64,000 nt of DNA from DATAEE01 sp963725145 (GTDB taxonomy: Bacteria > Acidobacteriota > Vicinamibacteria > Vicinamibacterales > 2-12-FULL-66-21). Under the pieces are notes generated by a model that saw only the letters and a program-made list of their open reading frames with translations, did not search any database and was not told the origin of the DNA. Position 1 is the stretch's first letter. Every line of letters starts with the position of its first letter. The stretch lies in contig CAVRXL010000013.1 of assembly GCA_963725145.1 (NCBI GenBank), positions 186,001 to 250,000 of the forward strand, given 5' to 3'. Of the stretch, positions 1 through 11,368 are shown piece by piece. Position numbers and translations under genes: made by a program.

Positions 1-294
1 AAGCACGTCGACGAAGTCATGGCGGACCCGGCCAGCTGGTACGGCAAACGGCTGCAGCTTCACGGGTTCGTCGTCGCCGACTCCATTCTCCGGCGCCGCG
101 ACAGCCTCGAGTATCAGTTCCGGATTGAGAGCAACGGCAGCGTCGTGGCGGCGCAGTATACGGGCGTCGTCCCCGACACGTTCAAGAGCCGCGCGGAAGT
201 CGTCGTCAAGGGCCGGCTCGGCCCCGGCGGATTCGACGTGGAGCGGGACGGCATCATGGCGAAGTGTCCGTCGAAGTACGAGGCCTCGCGGTAG
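1..294 (+). CDS. ccmE: Haem chaperone CcmE, CxxxY variant (5' partial)
   Basis: This is the end of the periplasmic haem chaperone of cytochrome c maturation system I. CcmE carries haem covalently and passes it to CcmF/CcmH for attachment to apocytochromes. The gene starts before the window; 97 codons are visible and the frame is open at base 1. The visible part is the OB-fold domain. Near its end the usual haem-binding HxxxY motif is replaced by a Cys form (IMAKCPSKY), the CxxxY variant known from Desulfovibrio and some archaea. The stop lies two bases before the ATG of the ccmF gene, so the two are surely co-transcribed. The family call is firm; the haem-ligand variant rests on this one motif. 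Confidence 0.9.
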   Translation, partial: KHVDEVMADPASWYGKRLQLHGFVVADSILRRRDSLEYQFRIESNGSVVAAQYTGVVPDTFKSRAEVVVKGRLGPGGFDVERDGIMAKCPSKYEASR

Positions 295-296
295 TC

Positions 297-2766
<2,470 letters not shown>

Positions 2767-2792
<26 letters not shown>

Positions 2793-3276
2793 GGCCGGGT
2801 TCCGGACCTGGCATTTCTTCGTGTTGGCCTCGCTCGCGGCGGCAACCGCGGCCGTCCTCCTCTCCCCGCCGATGGCGCCCGAGCGGCTCGTACTCATGAG
2901 CATGGCCATCGGGGCGGCGGGTCTCACGGCCGGCGCGCTGTACCGCACGCTGGCGCCGCTGGTGGATCGACAGGACGACGCGGTCTTCGAGCCGCTGGGC
3001 GAACGGCAGCGGGCCGTTCTCGAGAAGGAAAAGACGCTGGCGCTGCGTGCCATCAGGGAGCTGGAGTTCGATCGCGCGATGCGCAAGGTCGCCTCCACTG
3101 ACTACGACGAGATGATGGGCCGGCTGCGGGCGCGCGCCGCCGGTCTCATCGCTCAGCTCGACTTGTCCGCCGTAGCCTTGGCGAAGGCGGACGAGGACGC
3201 GCGCCGTCATCGCGAGCCGAACGGCCGCCGCCGACGAACCGTGCCGACGACGACGGCGCGATCGGCACAGGAGTAG
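2767..3276 (+). CDS. CcmI-like membrane protein, N-terminal domain only
   Basis: A 169-residue protein with two membrane helices (about residues 15-60), then a charged, probably coiled-coil segment (EKEKTLALRAIRELEFDRA) and a basic tail. This layout matches the N-terminal membrane and coiled-coil part of CcmI/CycH, the apocytochrome chaperone, without its TPR half. It overlaps the end of the ccmF-ccmH gene by 26 bases and is followed 5 bases later by ccmC, so it belongs to the maturation operon. Two adjacent ATG codons (2767 and 2770) are possible starts. The CcmI link is inferred from layout and position; the sequence similarity I can judge by eye is modest. Confidence 0.7.
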
Positions 3277-3281
3277 ATGCC

Positions 3282-3940
3282 GTGATGCGCAAGCTGTTCA
3301 TGCCCTGTCTCGCAGCCGCGGCCGGCCTGATCGTCCTGGCGCCCTGGCTGATCAACGGCGCACCCGTCGAATCGACGATGGGCTTCGTGCAGAAGATCTT
3401 CTACTTCCACGTGCCGTCGTGGATGGTGATGTTCCTCGCCGCCTTCGTCTGCGGGATCGCGAGCGCGGTATATCTCTTCTCGGGCCGGGCCGGAGCGGAC
3501 CGTCTCGCGAGCGCGGCAGCCGAGGTCGTCGCGGTGTTCGGATTGATTGGCCTGGTGACCGGGCCGCTGTGGGGCCGCAAGGCATGGGGCGTGTGGTGGC
3601 AATGGGACGCCAGGCTCACGCTGTCGCTGGTCGTCTGGCTGATGTTCGTAGGGTATCTGCTGCTGCGCCGCTACGGCGGATCGGGCGCGAACAAGCTCGC
3701 GGCGGTCCTGGCCATGTTCGCGATGATCAACGTGCCATTCGTCTACTGGTCGGTCAACGTGTGGCGCACCGTCCATCCGACACCGCGGTCGTGACCACGC
3801 TGGGACCGGGCATGCGCATGACGTTCTGGTGGTGCGCGATCGGCTTCATCGCGCTCGGGACGTCGATCCTCGCGGTCCGCACGCGCCTCGAGACCGAACA
3901 GGCACGGCTCGACGAGCTCTACCTGAAGCTGGAGGACTAG
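3282..3940 (+). CDS. ccmC: Haem exporter protein CcmC (apparent frameshift)
   Basis: CcmC is the six-helix membrane protein that loads haem onto CcmE. The frame from the GTG at 3282 (or ATG at 3285) shows the family's tryptophan-rich WWD-type loop (WGRKAWGVWWQWDARLT), flanked by conserved histidines, and runs to VYWSVNVWRTVHP before stopping at 3794. The missing last membrane helix (GMRMTFWWCAIGFIALG) is present in another frame and ends at 3940. One base lost near 3770-3776 would give HPDTAVVTTLGPGMRM and restore a normal length of about 219 residues. The gene sits between the CcmI-like gene and ccmD. I read this as a single-base error in a real gene; a true frameshift mutation cannot be excluded. 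Confidence 0.88.
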
Positions 3941-3943
3941 GCA

Positions 3944-4150
3944 ATGTTCAGTCTGCTGATCACGCAGGAGTTCGTGCCCTTCACGCCGGCACCCGGGGAA
4001 GTGCTGCCGGCGGCGCCGCTGGTGATGGCCGCGTACGCCTTCGCGTGGCTGGTCGTCTTCTTCTACATGCGCTCCATGTGGCGGCGCCTCGACCGCGTCG
4101 AACGAGACATCGCAAGCGCGACGCGGCAGCTTGCCGAGCGGAGGATCTGA
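3944..4150 (+). CDS. ccmD: CcmD family protein
   Basis: A 68-residue single-pass membrane protein. A proline-rich start (EFVPFTPAPGE) leads into one helix (about residues 25-45), then a short charged tail with R-R-L-D-R-V-E-R-D. CcmD stabilises the CcmC-CcmE-haem complex at the membrane, and small proteins of this shape directly after ccmC are its usual form. It begins 3 bases after the ccmC end and its TGA overlaps the ATG of the next small gene (TGATG), so translation is probably coupled. Confidence 0.8.
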   Translation: MFSLLITQEFVPFTPAPGEVLPAAPLVMAAYAFAWLVVFFYMRSMWRRLDRVERDIASATRQLAERRI

Positions 4151-4314
4151 TGGGCGACATCAGCGCGGCTCATCTGATCTACGTCCCGGCGGTCCTCTTC
4201 GGCGGCCTGATCCTCGGCTGGATCCTGGGCTCGCGCGCCGCAGCCGATGCCTATGCCGCCGACGCCCGCAGACGCGAGGAGCGGGAGCGCCGTCAACAGC
4301 CCGCGCGGGCCTGA
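4150..4314 (+). CDS. Small membrane protein at end of ccm operon
   Basis: A 54-residue protein that I do not recognise. It has one hydrophobic helix (residues 8-30, with GGLILGWILGS) and a strongly charged tail rich in Arg and Glu. Its ATG overlaps the stop of ccmD in TGATG, which argues that it is a real, co-translated gene. A role in cytochrome c maturation is suggested only by position. It ends three bases before the stop of the convergent gene at 4318-4620. Confidence 0.6.
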   Translation: MGDISAAHLIYVPAVLFGGLILGWILGSRAAADAYAADARRREERERRQQPARA

Positions 4315-4317
4315 CGG

Positions 4318-4620
4318 TCACCCGCGCGGCTTCGTCACGGCTCCCCGCGCGCCAGCCGGCAACGCCATCCGGACCCGGCGCCACAGCTTGCGCGCCCCGA
4401 GGTCCAACACCATCGCGATGCCGATGAACGGCAGGAACATCGCGAACGCGGCCCCGGCGAGCGGCGCGAGGATGAGCGCAACGAGGGCCGGGATCTTCGC
4501 GTAACGATCCTCCAGGCCTCCTGCCAGCACGCCTTCGCGATTGACGACTGTAATGCCCCAGGTCCGGCGATTGACGTAGAACCCGCCGCCGACCTTTTCG
4601 CCTCCGAGATAGCGGAACAT
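4318..4620 (-). CDS. Hypothetical small membrane protein
   Basis: A 100-residue protein of unknown function. The first 40 residues are soluble and Gly-rich (YLGGEKVGGGFYVNRRTW), then one or two membrane helices follow (residues 43-75), with a basic C-terminus. The start has a good ribosome binding site (AAAGGAGGA) six bases before the ATG. It is convergent with the ccm operon and divergent from the esterase gene. I see no motif that would assign a function. Confidence 0.55.
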   Translation of the reverse strand: MFRYLGGEKVGGGFYVNRRTWGITVVNREGVLAGGLEDRYAKIPALVALILAPLAGAAFAMFLPFIGIAMVLDLGARKLWRRVRMALPAGARGAVTKPRG

Positions 4621-4738
4621 GGCGTCCTCCTTTTTCTCTACTAGAGATTACGAGCAGGGCGCGCGGCGAGCTATCAGGCATGGACCCGAAAAGGGTGGGA
4701 CAGATTCCGGTGCCGCGCGGGAAAAACACCCGATGGGC

Positions 4739-4754
4739 CGCCGGAATTCCGTCA
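4739..4754. promoter_or_regulatory. Palindromic candidate activator site (UAS)
   Basis: The 16-mer CGCCGGAATTCCGTCA fits the window-wide pattern YGCCGG-N4-CCGGCA with one or two mismatches. It ends 29 bases before the -24/-12 element at 4783, a position compatible with an enhancer site for a sigma54 activator. The link to an activator is inferred. Confidence 0.45.
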
Positions 4755-4782
4755 GGCGTGCAGCATCGTCCGGGGAGGGCGA

Positions 4783-4797
4783 GGGCACGGCGTTTGC
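4783..4797 (+). promoter_or_regulatory. Candidate sigma54 (-24/-12) promoter
   Basis: GGGCACGGCGTTTGC matches the consensus TGGCACGNNNNTTGC at all fixed positions but the first, with GG and GC exactly 12 bases apart. Transcription would start near 4809, 37 bases before the esterase ATG at 4846. Confidence 0.6.
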
Positions 4798-4845
4798 CTT
4801 CAATAAATGGAAAACAGATCGCCCGCGCGGCGACGGGGAGGAACC

Positions 4846-6045
4846 ATGGCTGCATCACGCACGATCGAAGGAAACATCAGTCCTGGATTCGACGCCGTGC
4901 GCGCCGCGTTTATCGGGAACTTCGCGCGGCGCGGGGAACTGGGCGGTGCTTGTTGCGCCTATTACGGCGGCGAGAAGGTCGTCGATCTCTGGGGCGGCAT
5001 CCGAAACAAGCAGACAGGGGAGCGGTGGGAGCCGAACACGATGGTAATCGTGTACTCGGCGACCAAGGGCTTCGCCGCGATGACCCTTGCGGTCGCTCAT
5101 TCGCGGGGCTGGCTCGATTACGAGGAACGGGTGTGCACCTACTGGCCGGAGTTCGCTCAGGCGGGAAAGGAGCGAATCACGGTCAGGCAACTGCTGGCAC
5201 ACCAGGCCGGCCTCTACGCGCTCGACGTGCCCGTCGACCGCAGCCTCGTGTCCGACCTCGATCGGCTCGCAATTGTCCTGGCGCGCCAGAAGCCAGCGTG
5301 GGAGCCGGGCACGCGGCAGGGCTATCACGCGGTCACGATCGGATTCTACGAAGGCGAACTGCTGCGCCGCATTGATCCAAAGCACCGCAGCCTCGGCCAG
5401 TTCTTTCAGGACGAAATCGCGACGCCGCTCGGGCTGGACGTCTACATCAGGCTGCCCGAGGACATCCCGAACTCGCGGCTCGCCACAGTCGTGCCGCCCA
5501 CAGTGCTCGAGCGGCTACGCGGCTTCCCGCCGCGCCTGGCGCTGGACACGATGACTCCACGATCGAAGATCATCCGGGCGCTCCACGGCTCCGAGTTGCC
5601 TCACGACAAGCGCGGGTCTACGCGCGAAATCTCGAAGTGCCGGCCGGCGGTGGCATCGGGAGCGCTCGCGGCGATCGCGCGCGCCTACAGCACGTTCGCC
5701 ACGGGCGGACGCGAGCTCGGCCTGCGCCCGGACACGCTCGCGCTCCTCGCCGCCCCACCGGTTGCGCCGTCGCGCGGGTTCTACGACGAGTGCATGAAGG
5801 GCGAGGGCGTGCGGTTCTCTCTGGGCTTCATGAAGCCGAGTCCCCTCATGCCTTTCGGAAGCGCCAGTTCGTTCGGAGCACCTGGAGCCGGCGGTGCCCT
5901 CGGCTTCGCCGATCCGTCGACGGGCGTCGGCTACGGCTATGTGACGATGAAGATGGGGACGGCGCTGACCGGAGACCCGCGGGACGTCGCACTCAGAAAT
6001 GCGCTCTATTCCGCACTTCCGATTGCGTCTGGTGCGGTCGCGTGA
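4846..6045 (+). CDS. Serine hydrolase, class C beta-lactamase/EstB family
   Basis: A 399-residue protein of the beta-lactamase-fold esterase family (PF00144; EstB and LACTB relatives). The nucleophile motif SxxK is SATK at residues 71-74, and the tyrosine motif is YHA at 160-162. The C-terminal GAPGAGGALGFADP block stands where related esterases have HxGFGGSLGFADP, with the histidine missing. No signal peptide is visible, so it is probably cytoplasmic. The ATG at 4846 was chosen over one at 4807 because GGGGAGGA lies four bases before it. The substrate cannot be told from sequence; esterase or peptidase activity is more likely than antibiotic hydrolysis. It stands alone behind a sigma54-type promoter. 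Confidence 0.85.
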   Translation: MAASRTIEGNISPGFDAVRAAFIGNFARRGELGGACCAYYGGEKVVDLWGGIRNKQTGERWEPNTMVIVYSATKGFAAMTLAVAHSRGWLDYEERVCTYWPEFAQAGKERITVRQLLAHQAGLYALDVPVDRSLVSDLDRLAIVLARQKPAWEPGTRQGYHAVTIGFYEGELLRRIDPKHRSLGQFFQDEIATPLGLDVYIRLPEDIPNSRLATVVPPTVLERLRGFPPRLALDTMTPRSKIIRALHGSELPHDKRGSTREISKCRPAVASGALAAIARAYSTFATGGRELGLRPDTLALLAAPPVAPSRGFYDECMKGEGVRFSLGFMKPSPLMPFGSASSFGAPGAGGALGFADPSTGVGYGYVTMKMGTALTGDPRDVALRNALYSALPIASGAVA

Positions 6046-6049
6046 CAGG

Positions 6050-6065
6050 CGTCGGGAATCCGCCA
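6050..6065. promoter_or_regulatory. Degenerate candidate activator site upstream of hydrogenase
   Basis: CGTCGGGAATCCGCCA keeps 14 of 16 positions of the recurring pattern YGCCGG-N4-CCGGCA. It lies about 115 bases before the strong -24/-12 element of the hydrogenase operon, a typical enhancer distance. It is weaker than the other copies. Confidence 0.35.
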
Positions 6066-6179
6066 CGTCCGCCGGCCGAATCGGGAAACCGCTGACGGCC
6101 GCCCGGCACGGCGCCTGCCGATCCGTTCGCTCCGCCTTCAATCCCGAGGAAAAGGGACCATAAACCCGGGATCGTCGCG

Positions 6180-6194
6180 TGGCACTTCGGTTGC
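6180..6194 (+). promoter_or_regulatory. Sigma54 promoter of the hydrogenase operon
   Basis: TGGCACTTCGGTTGC followed by T is an almost perfect sigma54 promoter. The predicted start is near 6206, 27 bases before the hybO ATG. Uptake hydrogenase operons in proteobacteria are classic sigma54 targets (HoxA/HupR systems). Confidence 0.8.
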
Positions 6195-6232
6195 TCCTCC
6201 AACCGACACAAGCGTCGGGGCGAGGTGCCGCT

Positions 6233-7402
6233 ATGCAACGAGTGCCCAACCTGCTGCCGTCCGCGTTCCCCCCCGATGAGGCCGGCTGGAGCCGGCGCGA
6301 TTTCGTGCGCGTCTGCACGACGGCCGCGGCGGCGGTCGGCCTGTCCGGCTCCGCCGCCGCGCGTCTGGCCGAAGCAGCGTTCAAGCTGAAACCATCGGTC
6401 ATCTGGCTGCACTTCCAGGAGTGCACCGGCTGCACCGAATCGCTGCTGCGCACGTCGCACCCGGCGCTCTCTCATCTGATTCTCGACCTTGTATCGCTGG
6501 ATTATTCGGAAACGCTCCTCGCCGCGGCGGGCCATCAGGCGGAGGCCGCGCTGAAGGCCGCGATGACGAAGAACGCCGGCAAGTACGTCTGCGTGATTGA
6601 GGGGGCCATTCCGACGAAAGACGATGGCGTGTATTGCATGATTGGCGGGCGGACCGCGGTTGACATCGCGCGCGACGTCGCGTCCAGGGCGGGCGCGGTC
6701 ATCGCGATCGGGTCTTGCGCCTCATGGGGCGGCATCCCTTCCGCCGACCCGAACCCGACCGGCGCGACCGGCGCTCCTCAGATTCTTCAGGGCACGACCG
6801 TCGTCACGATCCCCGGCTGCCCGCCAAATCCCTACAACTTCCTCGGCGTGGTGCTGCAGTACGCGGCGTTCGGCACGCTGCCGAAGCTCGACGACCTCGG
6901 GCGGCCGCTGTTTGCCTACGGCCGGACGATTCACGACCACTGCCCGCGCCGCGCGCACTTCGACGCCGGCCGCTTCGTCGAGAAGTTCGGCGACGAAGGA
7001 CATCGGCTCGGGTACTGCCTCTACAAAATGGGCTGCAAGGGACCGCAGACGTTTGCCAACTGCTCGACGCTCGCCTTCGGCGAGGTCAACGACTGCTGGC
7101 CGATCGGCATCGGGCATCCGTGCTTCGGGTGCACGGAACAGAAGCTCGCCTTTCGCGTGGCGCTGCACGACACGGTCGACATCCTGCGGCCGACGCCGCC
7201 AGACACGTATCCACCGATTCGCGCCCCGCAGGGCACTATCAGCCCGATTGCGACAGGAGTCGCTGGCCTCGTGACCGGGGCGATCCTCGGAGCGGGGTAC
7301 GCACTCTCGAAGAAGCTCGACGGGTCTGACATCCCCGGGAAACCGACAGACGCGGCCGCTCCGCCGCCAACCCTGGACGGACCGCAGCCGCCGGAGGTGT
7401 GA
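6233..7402 (+). CDS. hybO: [NiFe]-hydrogenase small subunit, group 1 (HybO-like)
   Basis: The iron-sulfur subunit of a periplasmic membrane-linked uptake hydrogenase, 389 residues. A twin-arginine signal (WSRRDFVRVCT, about residues 20-45) exports the folded heterodimer. Cysteines for three clusters are in place: proximal (ECTGCTES, GSCASWGG, PGCPPNP), distal (HDHC ... GYC ... GCKGP) and medial (NCSTLAFGE, HPCFGC). A C-terminal membrane helix (about residues 340-362) anchors the complex as in Hyb/Hya enzymes, and a Pro-rich tail follows. The start at 6233 gives a normal Tat leader. The gene is first in hybO-A-B-C-D and is preceded by a strong sigma54 promoter. Electrons from H2 would go through HybA/HybB to quinone. 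Confidence 0.96.
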   Translation: MQRVPNLLPSAFPPDEAGWSRRDFVRVCTTAAAAVGLSGSAAARLAEAAFKLKPSVIWLHFQECTGCTESLLRTSHPALSHLILDLVSLDYSETLLAAAGHQAEAALKAAMTKNAGKYVCVIEGAIPTKDDGVYCMIGGRTAVDIARDVASRAGAVIAIGSCASWGGIPSADPNPTGATGAPQILQGTTVVTIPGCPPNPYNFLGVVLQYAAFGTLPKLDDLGRPLFAYGRTIHDHCPRRAHFDAGRFVEKFGDEGHRLGYCLYKMGCKGPQTFANCSTLAFGEVNDCWPIGIGHPCFGCTEQKLAFRVALHDTVDILRPTPPDTYPPIRAPQGTISPIATGVAGLVTGAILGAGYALSKKLDGSDIPGKPTDAAAPPPTLDGPQPPEV

Positions 7403-7403
7403 C

Positions 7404-8299
7404 ATGGGCATCTCGCGGCGCACCGCCCTGAAAGGGCTCGCGGTTGCCGGCGGCATAGCAGTCGCGGGACGTGCGCCCGCGGCGAAGGGCGCTCGTCCGG
7501 AGGCACCCCCCGACGCCGTCGGCCTCCTGTACGACACCACTCGATGCATCGGCTGCAAGGCCTGCGTCGTCGCGTGCGCCGAGGCGAACAACCTCGAGCC
7601 GGACGCCGCGTACTGGCCGGGTGGACTCTATCAGGCGCCTCTCGATCTCAACGAGCGGACGAAGAACGTCATCAAGCTGTACAAAAGCGACGACGGGACG
7701 ATGTCGTACATGAAGGCGCAGTGCATGCACTGCCTCGACCCGGCGTGCGCAAGCGCGTGCATGCTGGGCGCCTTCAAGAAACGCGAGTTCGGCATCGTCA
7801 CGTGGGACGCGGATTTCTGCATCGGCTGCCGGTATTGCCAGATCGCGTGTCCGTTTGGAATCCCCAAGTTCGAATGGTCGAAGGCACTCCCGAAGATGGT
7901 GAAGTGCGAGCTGTGCAACCACCGGATCGCGCAGGGTCGCATACCGGCGTGCGCCGAGGCCTGCCCGCGGGAAGCGGTGATCTACGGCACGCGCGTCGAG
8001 CTGCTGGCGGAGGCGAAGCGGCGGCTTGCGGCGTTCCCGGACCGCTACGTCCCGAGGGTGTACGGCGAGACCGAGGGCGGTGGCACGCAGTGCCTGTATC
8101 TGTCGCACGTGCCGTTCGAGCGCTCGGGCTTCCCGCGCTGGACGAGACGCCGACCGCCGAGCCGGTGCGGACGATTCAGCACGGGATCTACAGAGGCTTC
8201 GTCGCGCCGCTGGCGCTCTACGGCGCGCTCGCGGTCGTGATGGTTCGCAATCGCAAAGCAGGCGCCACAGCGCAGCCGCCTGACAAGGAGGCCTCATGA
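7404..8299 (+). CDS. hybA: Hydrogenase ferredoxin-type subunit HybA (frameshifted)
   Basis: This periplasmic four-cluster ferredoxin subunit carries electrons from the hydrogenase small subunit to the membrane protein HybB. It has a short Tat-like leader (SRRTALKGL) and four Cys-rich cluster motifs: CIGCKACVVAC, CMHCLDPACASAC, CIGCRYCQIAC and CELCNHR with CAEAC. After PFERSG near 8124 the frame shifts. The true C-terminus, with the single membrane helix (FVAPLALYGALAVVMV), continues in the next frame to 8299. One lost base around 8123-8125 explains this. The stop overlaps the hybB start in ATGA fashion, as expected for the corrected gene. Confidence 0.92.
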
Positions 8300-9528
8300 C
8301 CGCCCGGGCGGCTCCTGTCGGCGGCCGAATTCTCACGAAACCCTTCAAGGCGCTCGCCGGGCTCGCCGCGATCGGCTTCGCCGTCATCGCCGTCCGCTTC
8401 CTCTTCGGCCTCGGCGCGACGACGGCGATGAACGACGGGTACGCATGGGGCCTGTGGATCGCGTACGACGTCGTCACGGGCACGGCGCTCGCGTGCGGCG
8501 GGTACTGCGCTGGCGCTGCTCGTCTACATCATGAACAAGGGACGGTACCACCCGCTCGTCCGCTCGGCGATTCTCACGAGCGCGATGGGCTACAGCATCG
8601 CGGGATTCTCCGTGATGCTGGACATCGGCCGCTGGTGGGGCGCCTGGAAGGTCCCGACTCTTCTTCTGGCGCTGGAATCTCAATTCGGTCCTGCTCGAAG
8701 TCGCCCTGTGCATCATGGCGTACATGGTGCTGCTCTGGATCGAGCTGTCGCCGGCCTTTCTCGAGCGCGGACGCACGACGTCGCTGCCGTGGCTGCGCCG
8801 TCTGTCGGAGCGCGCGCTCGGGATACTCGACCGAAGCCTGATCTGGATCGTCGCCCTGGGCATCCTGCTGCCGACGATGCACCAGTCGTCGCTGGGGTCG
8901 TTGATGCTCATCGCGGGTCCGCGCCTCCATCCGCTCTGGCACACGCCGCTGCTGCCGCTCCTGTTTCTGATCTCCTGTCTCGGGATGGGCTATGGCGCCG
9001 TCGATCGTCGAGTCGTCCGTCGCGAGCCGGTTCTTCGGGCGTCGCGCCGAGACGAAGATGCTGGCCGGCCTCGCCGCGATCGTGATGCCGATCCTCGTGG
9101 TGTTTGCCGCCGTGCGCTTCGTGGACATGGCCGCGCGGGGCCGGCTAGGGCTCTTGTTCGCCTTCGATCTGCGAAGCGTCCTGGCCCTCCTGGAGTTCGG
9201 GCTCGTCATCGTCGCGGCGGCGATGCTCTTCCGGCCGGCCGATCGGCGCCGCGCCGGGACGCTGTTCAGAAGCGCGATGCTCCTGCTCGCCGCCGGCGCG
9301 CTCTACCGGTTCGACACGTATCTCGTCGCATTCCAGCCCGGCCCGCAGTGGTCGTACTTTCCGAGCGTAGGCGAGATGCTCGTCACGGTCGGTCTGGTCG
9401 CGTTCGAGATCCTCGTCTACGTGGTTCTCGTCAAACAGTTTCCGATTCTCGGGGGCCGGCCGGCGCCGATCCAGCCGCGGAGGCCTCCGGACATCGGCCG
9501 CGTCGAAAGAGCAGGGGTGCCAGGATGA
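8296..9528 (+). CDS. hybB: Hydrogenase integral membrane subunit HybB, NrfD family (three frameshifts)
   Basis: HybB belongs to the NrfD/PsrC family of eight- to ten-helix membrane proteins that reduce quinone with electrons from HybA. Its helices are spread over three frames. The read-through is: start at 8296 to LACGGY, a shift near 8503-8507, then ALALLVYIMNKGRYHP to WKVP, a shift near 8655-8660, then FFWRWNLNSVLLEVALC to MGYGAV, and a shift near 9000-9004, then IVESSVASRFFGRR to the stop at 9526. Each shift corresponds to one extra base. The reassembled protein is about 410 residues, normal for HybB. Three independent decay events with full conservation between them are unlikely, so sequence error is the best reading. 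Confidence 0.88.
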
Positions 9529-11226
9529 GCCGCCACATTACCGTCGATCCCATCACGCGCATCGAAGGCCATCTGCGCATCGACGTCGAGGTGGACGGCG
9601 GCGTCGTCACCAAGGCGTGGTCGTCGGGCCAGATGTTCCGCGGCATCGAGCGCATCCTCCTCGGCCGCGATCCCCGGGACGCGTGGCTCTTCACCCAGCG
9701 GTTCTGCGGGGTGTGCACGACGGTGCACGCGATCACCTCGGTGCGCGCGGTCGAGAACGCGCTGCGCCTCGAGGTGCCGCCGAACGCGCAGTACATCCGC
9801 AACCTGATCGTCGCGGCGCACGCCATGCACGATCACATCGTGCACTTCTATCATCTCTCGGCGCTCGACTGGGTGGACGTCGTGTCGGCGCTCAAGGCGG
9901 ACGTCGCGAAGACCGCCGCGCTCGCCGAGAAACTATCCCCGTGGCCCGGCAACGGCCGGCAGCAGCTCCAGGCGGTCAAGGATCGCCTGGCCGGGTTCGT
10001 CGCCGGCGGGCAGCTCGGGATCTTCGCGAACGGCTACTGGGGACACCCGGCGATGAAGCTGGCGCCGGAGGTCAATCTGCTCGCGGTCGCGCACTATCTC
10101 GAGGCGCTCGAGTATCAGCGGAAGGTCAACCAGGTCGTCGCGCTCCTCGGCGGCAAGACGCCCAACATCCAGAATCTCGCGGTGGGCGGCGTCGCCAACG
10201 CGATCAACCTGGACAACCAGGCCACGCTGAACATGGAGAAGCTCTTCTACATCAAGCAGCGGCTCGACGAGATCAAGAGCTTCATCGAGCAGGTGTACTT
10301 CGTCGACGTCTGCGCCGTCGGCGCGATGTACGCCGACTGGCTGGGATACGGGAAGGGTGTGACGAACTATCTGGCGGTGCCCGACTTCCCGCTGGACGCG
10401 AAAGGCGACGACGTTCGACATGCCGGGCGGCACGATCATGAACGGCGACCTGAAGACCGTCCGCGAGATCAAGACATTCGACGAGCCGTACTTCCGCGAG
10501 AACGTCAGCGAGAACATCGCTCACGCGTGGTACGACGGCGACTGGACGCGCCATCCGTGGGACGGGGAAACGGTTCCCAACTACACCGGCTACAAGCCGG
10601 ACGGCAAGTACTCGTGGGTCAAGGCGCCGCGATTCGACGGCAAGGTGATGCAGGTCGGCCCGCTGGCCGAAGTGCTCGTCGCGTTCGCGCTCGGGCACCA
10701 GCCGACCGTCAAGTGGGCGACGAAGACGCTCGAGACGGCAGGCGCGATCGCCGGCGCACGACTCGGACCGGAGGTGCTCCACTCGACGCTCGGCCGCCAC
10801 GCGGCGCGGATGATCCGGACCGCGGTCATCTCCGAGCTCGCGACCCGGCACTGGGATCTGCTCGTCGAGAACATCGGAAAAGGGGACACCGCGATCTTCA
10901 ACGCGCCGGTATTTCCCAAAGGGGAGCAACGAGGCTTCGGCTTCCACGAGGCGCCGCGCGGCACGCTGTCGCACTGGATCGTCATCGAGGACGGGAAGAT
11001 CAAGAACTACCAGGCCGTGGTGCCGTCGACGTGGAACGCCGGCCCGCGCGATTCGAAGGACCAGCCGGGACCGTACGAAGCGTCGCTCGTCGGCAATCCG
11101 ATTGCCGATCCGGAGCGTCCCCTCGAGGTCCTGCGCACGATCCACTCGTTCGATCCGTGCCTGGCGTGCGCCATCCACACGGTCGACCTCGAGGGGCGAG
11201 AGTTGGCACGGGTGAGAGCTCTTTAG
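9525..11226 (+). CDS. hybC: [NiFe]-hydrogenase large subunit HybC-like (frameshifted)
   Basis: The catalytic subunit, about 566 residues after correction. It has the N-terminal RIEGH motif, the L1 nickel-binding motif RFCGVC and the C-terminal L2 motif DPCLACAIH, so all four cysteine ligands of the NiFe site are present. The 13 residues after the final His (TVDLEG...) are the peptide removed by the HybD-type protease encoded next. A single-base shift near 10407-10412 moves the frame from DFPLDAKGDD to TFDMPGGTIMNGD. The ATG at 9525 overlaps the hybB stop. The catalytic histidine pattern fits group 1 uptake enzymes; the exact subgroup needs a phylogeny. Confidence 0.95.
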
Positions 11227-11344
11227 CCATGCTTGCACAGCAACCTGTACGGATGTCAGTTTCGGTGGCGTCTAGGCGCGCACAGCGCGCCTGCGAGGGA
11301 GCGGCGCGGGGCGTAGGGGCCCCCGCAAGCGACCGAGCCGGGGT

Positions 11345-11361
11345 GTGGGGCGGAGCCCCAC
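11345..11361. repeat. Short GC-rich hairpin between hybC and hybD
   Basis: GTGGGGC-GGA-GCCCCAC forms a perfect 7-bp stem with a three-base loop, 8 bases before the hybD start. It ends a 140-base GC-rich gap that also holds GGCGCGC/GCGCGCC-like repeats. It may attenuate or stabilise the message; no T-tract follows, so it is not a classical terminator. Confidence 0.4.
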
Positions 11362-11368
11362 GTTAGAG

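Noticed and set aside
8296..9528. Reading the hybB pieces as several small separate membrane proteins
   Set aside because: The pieces join in order to one HybB-length protein with no missing part, so one frameshifted gene is simpler.
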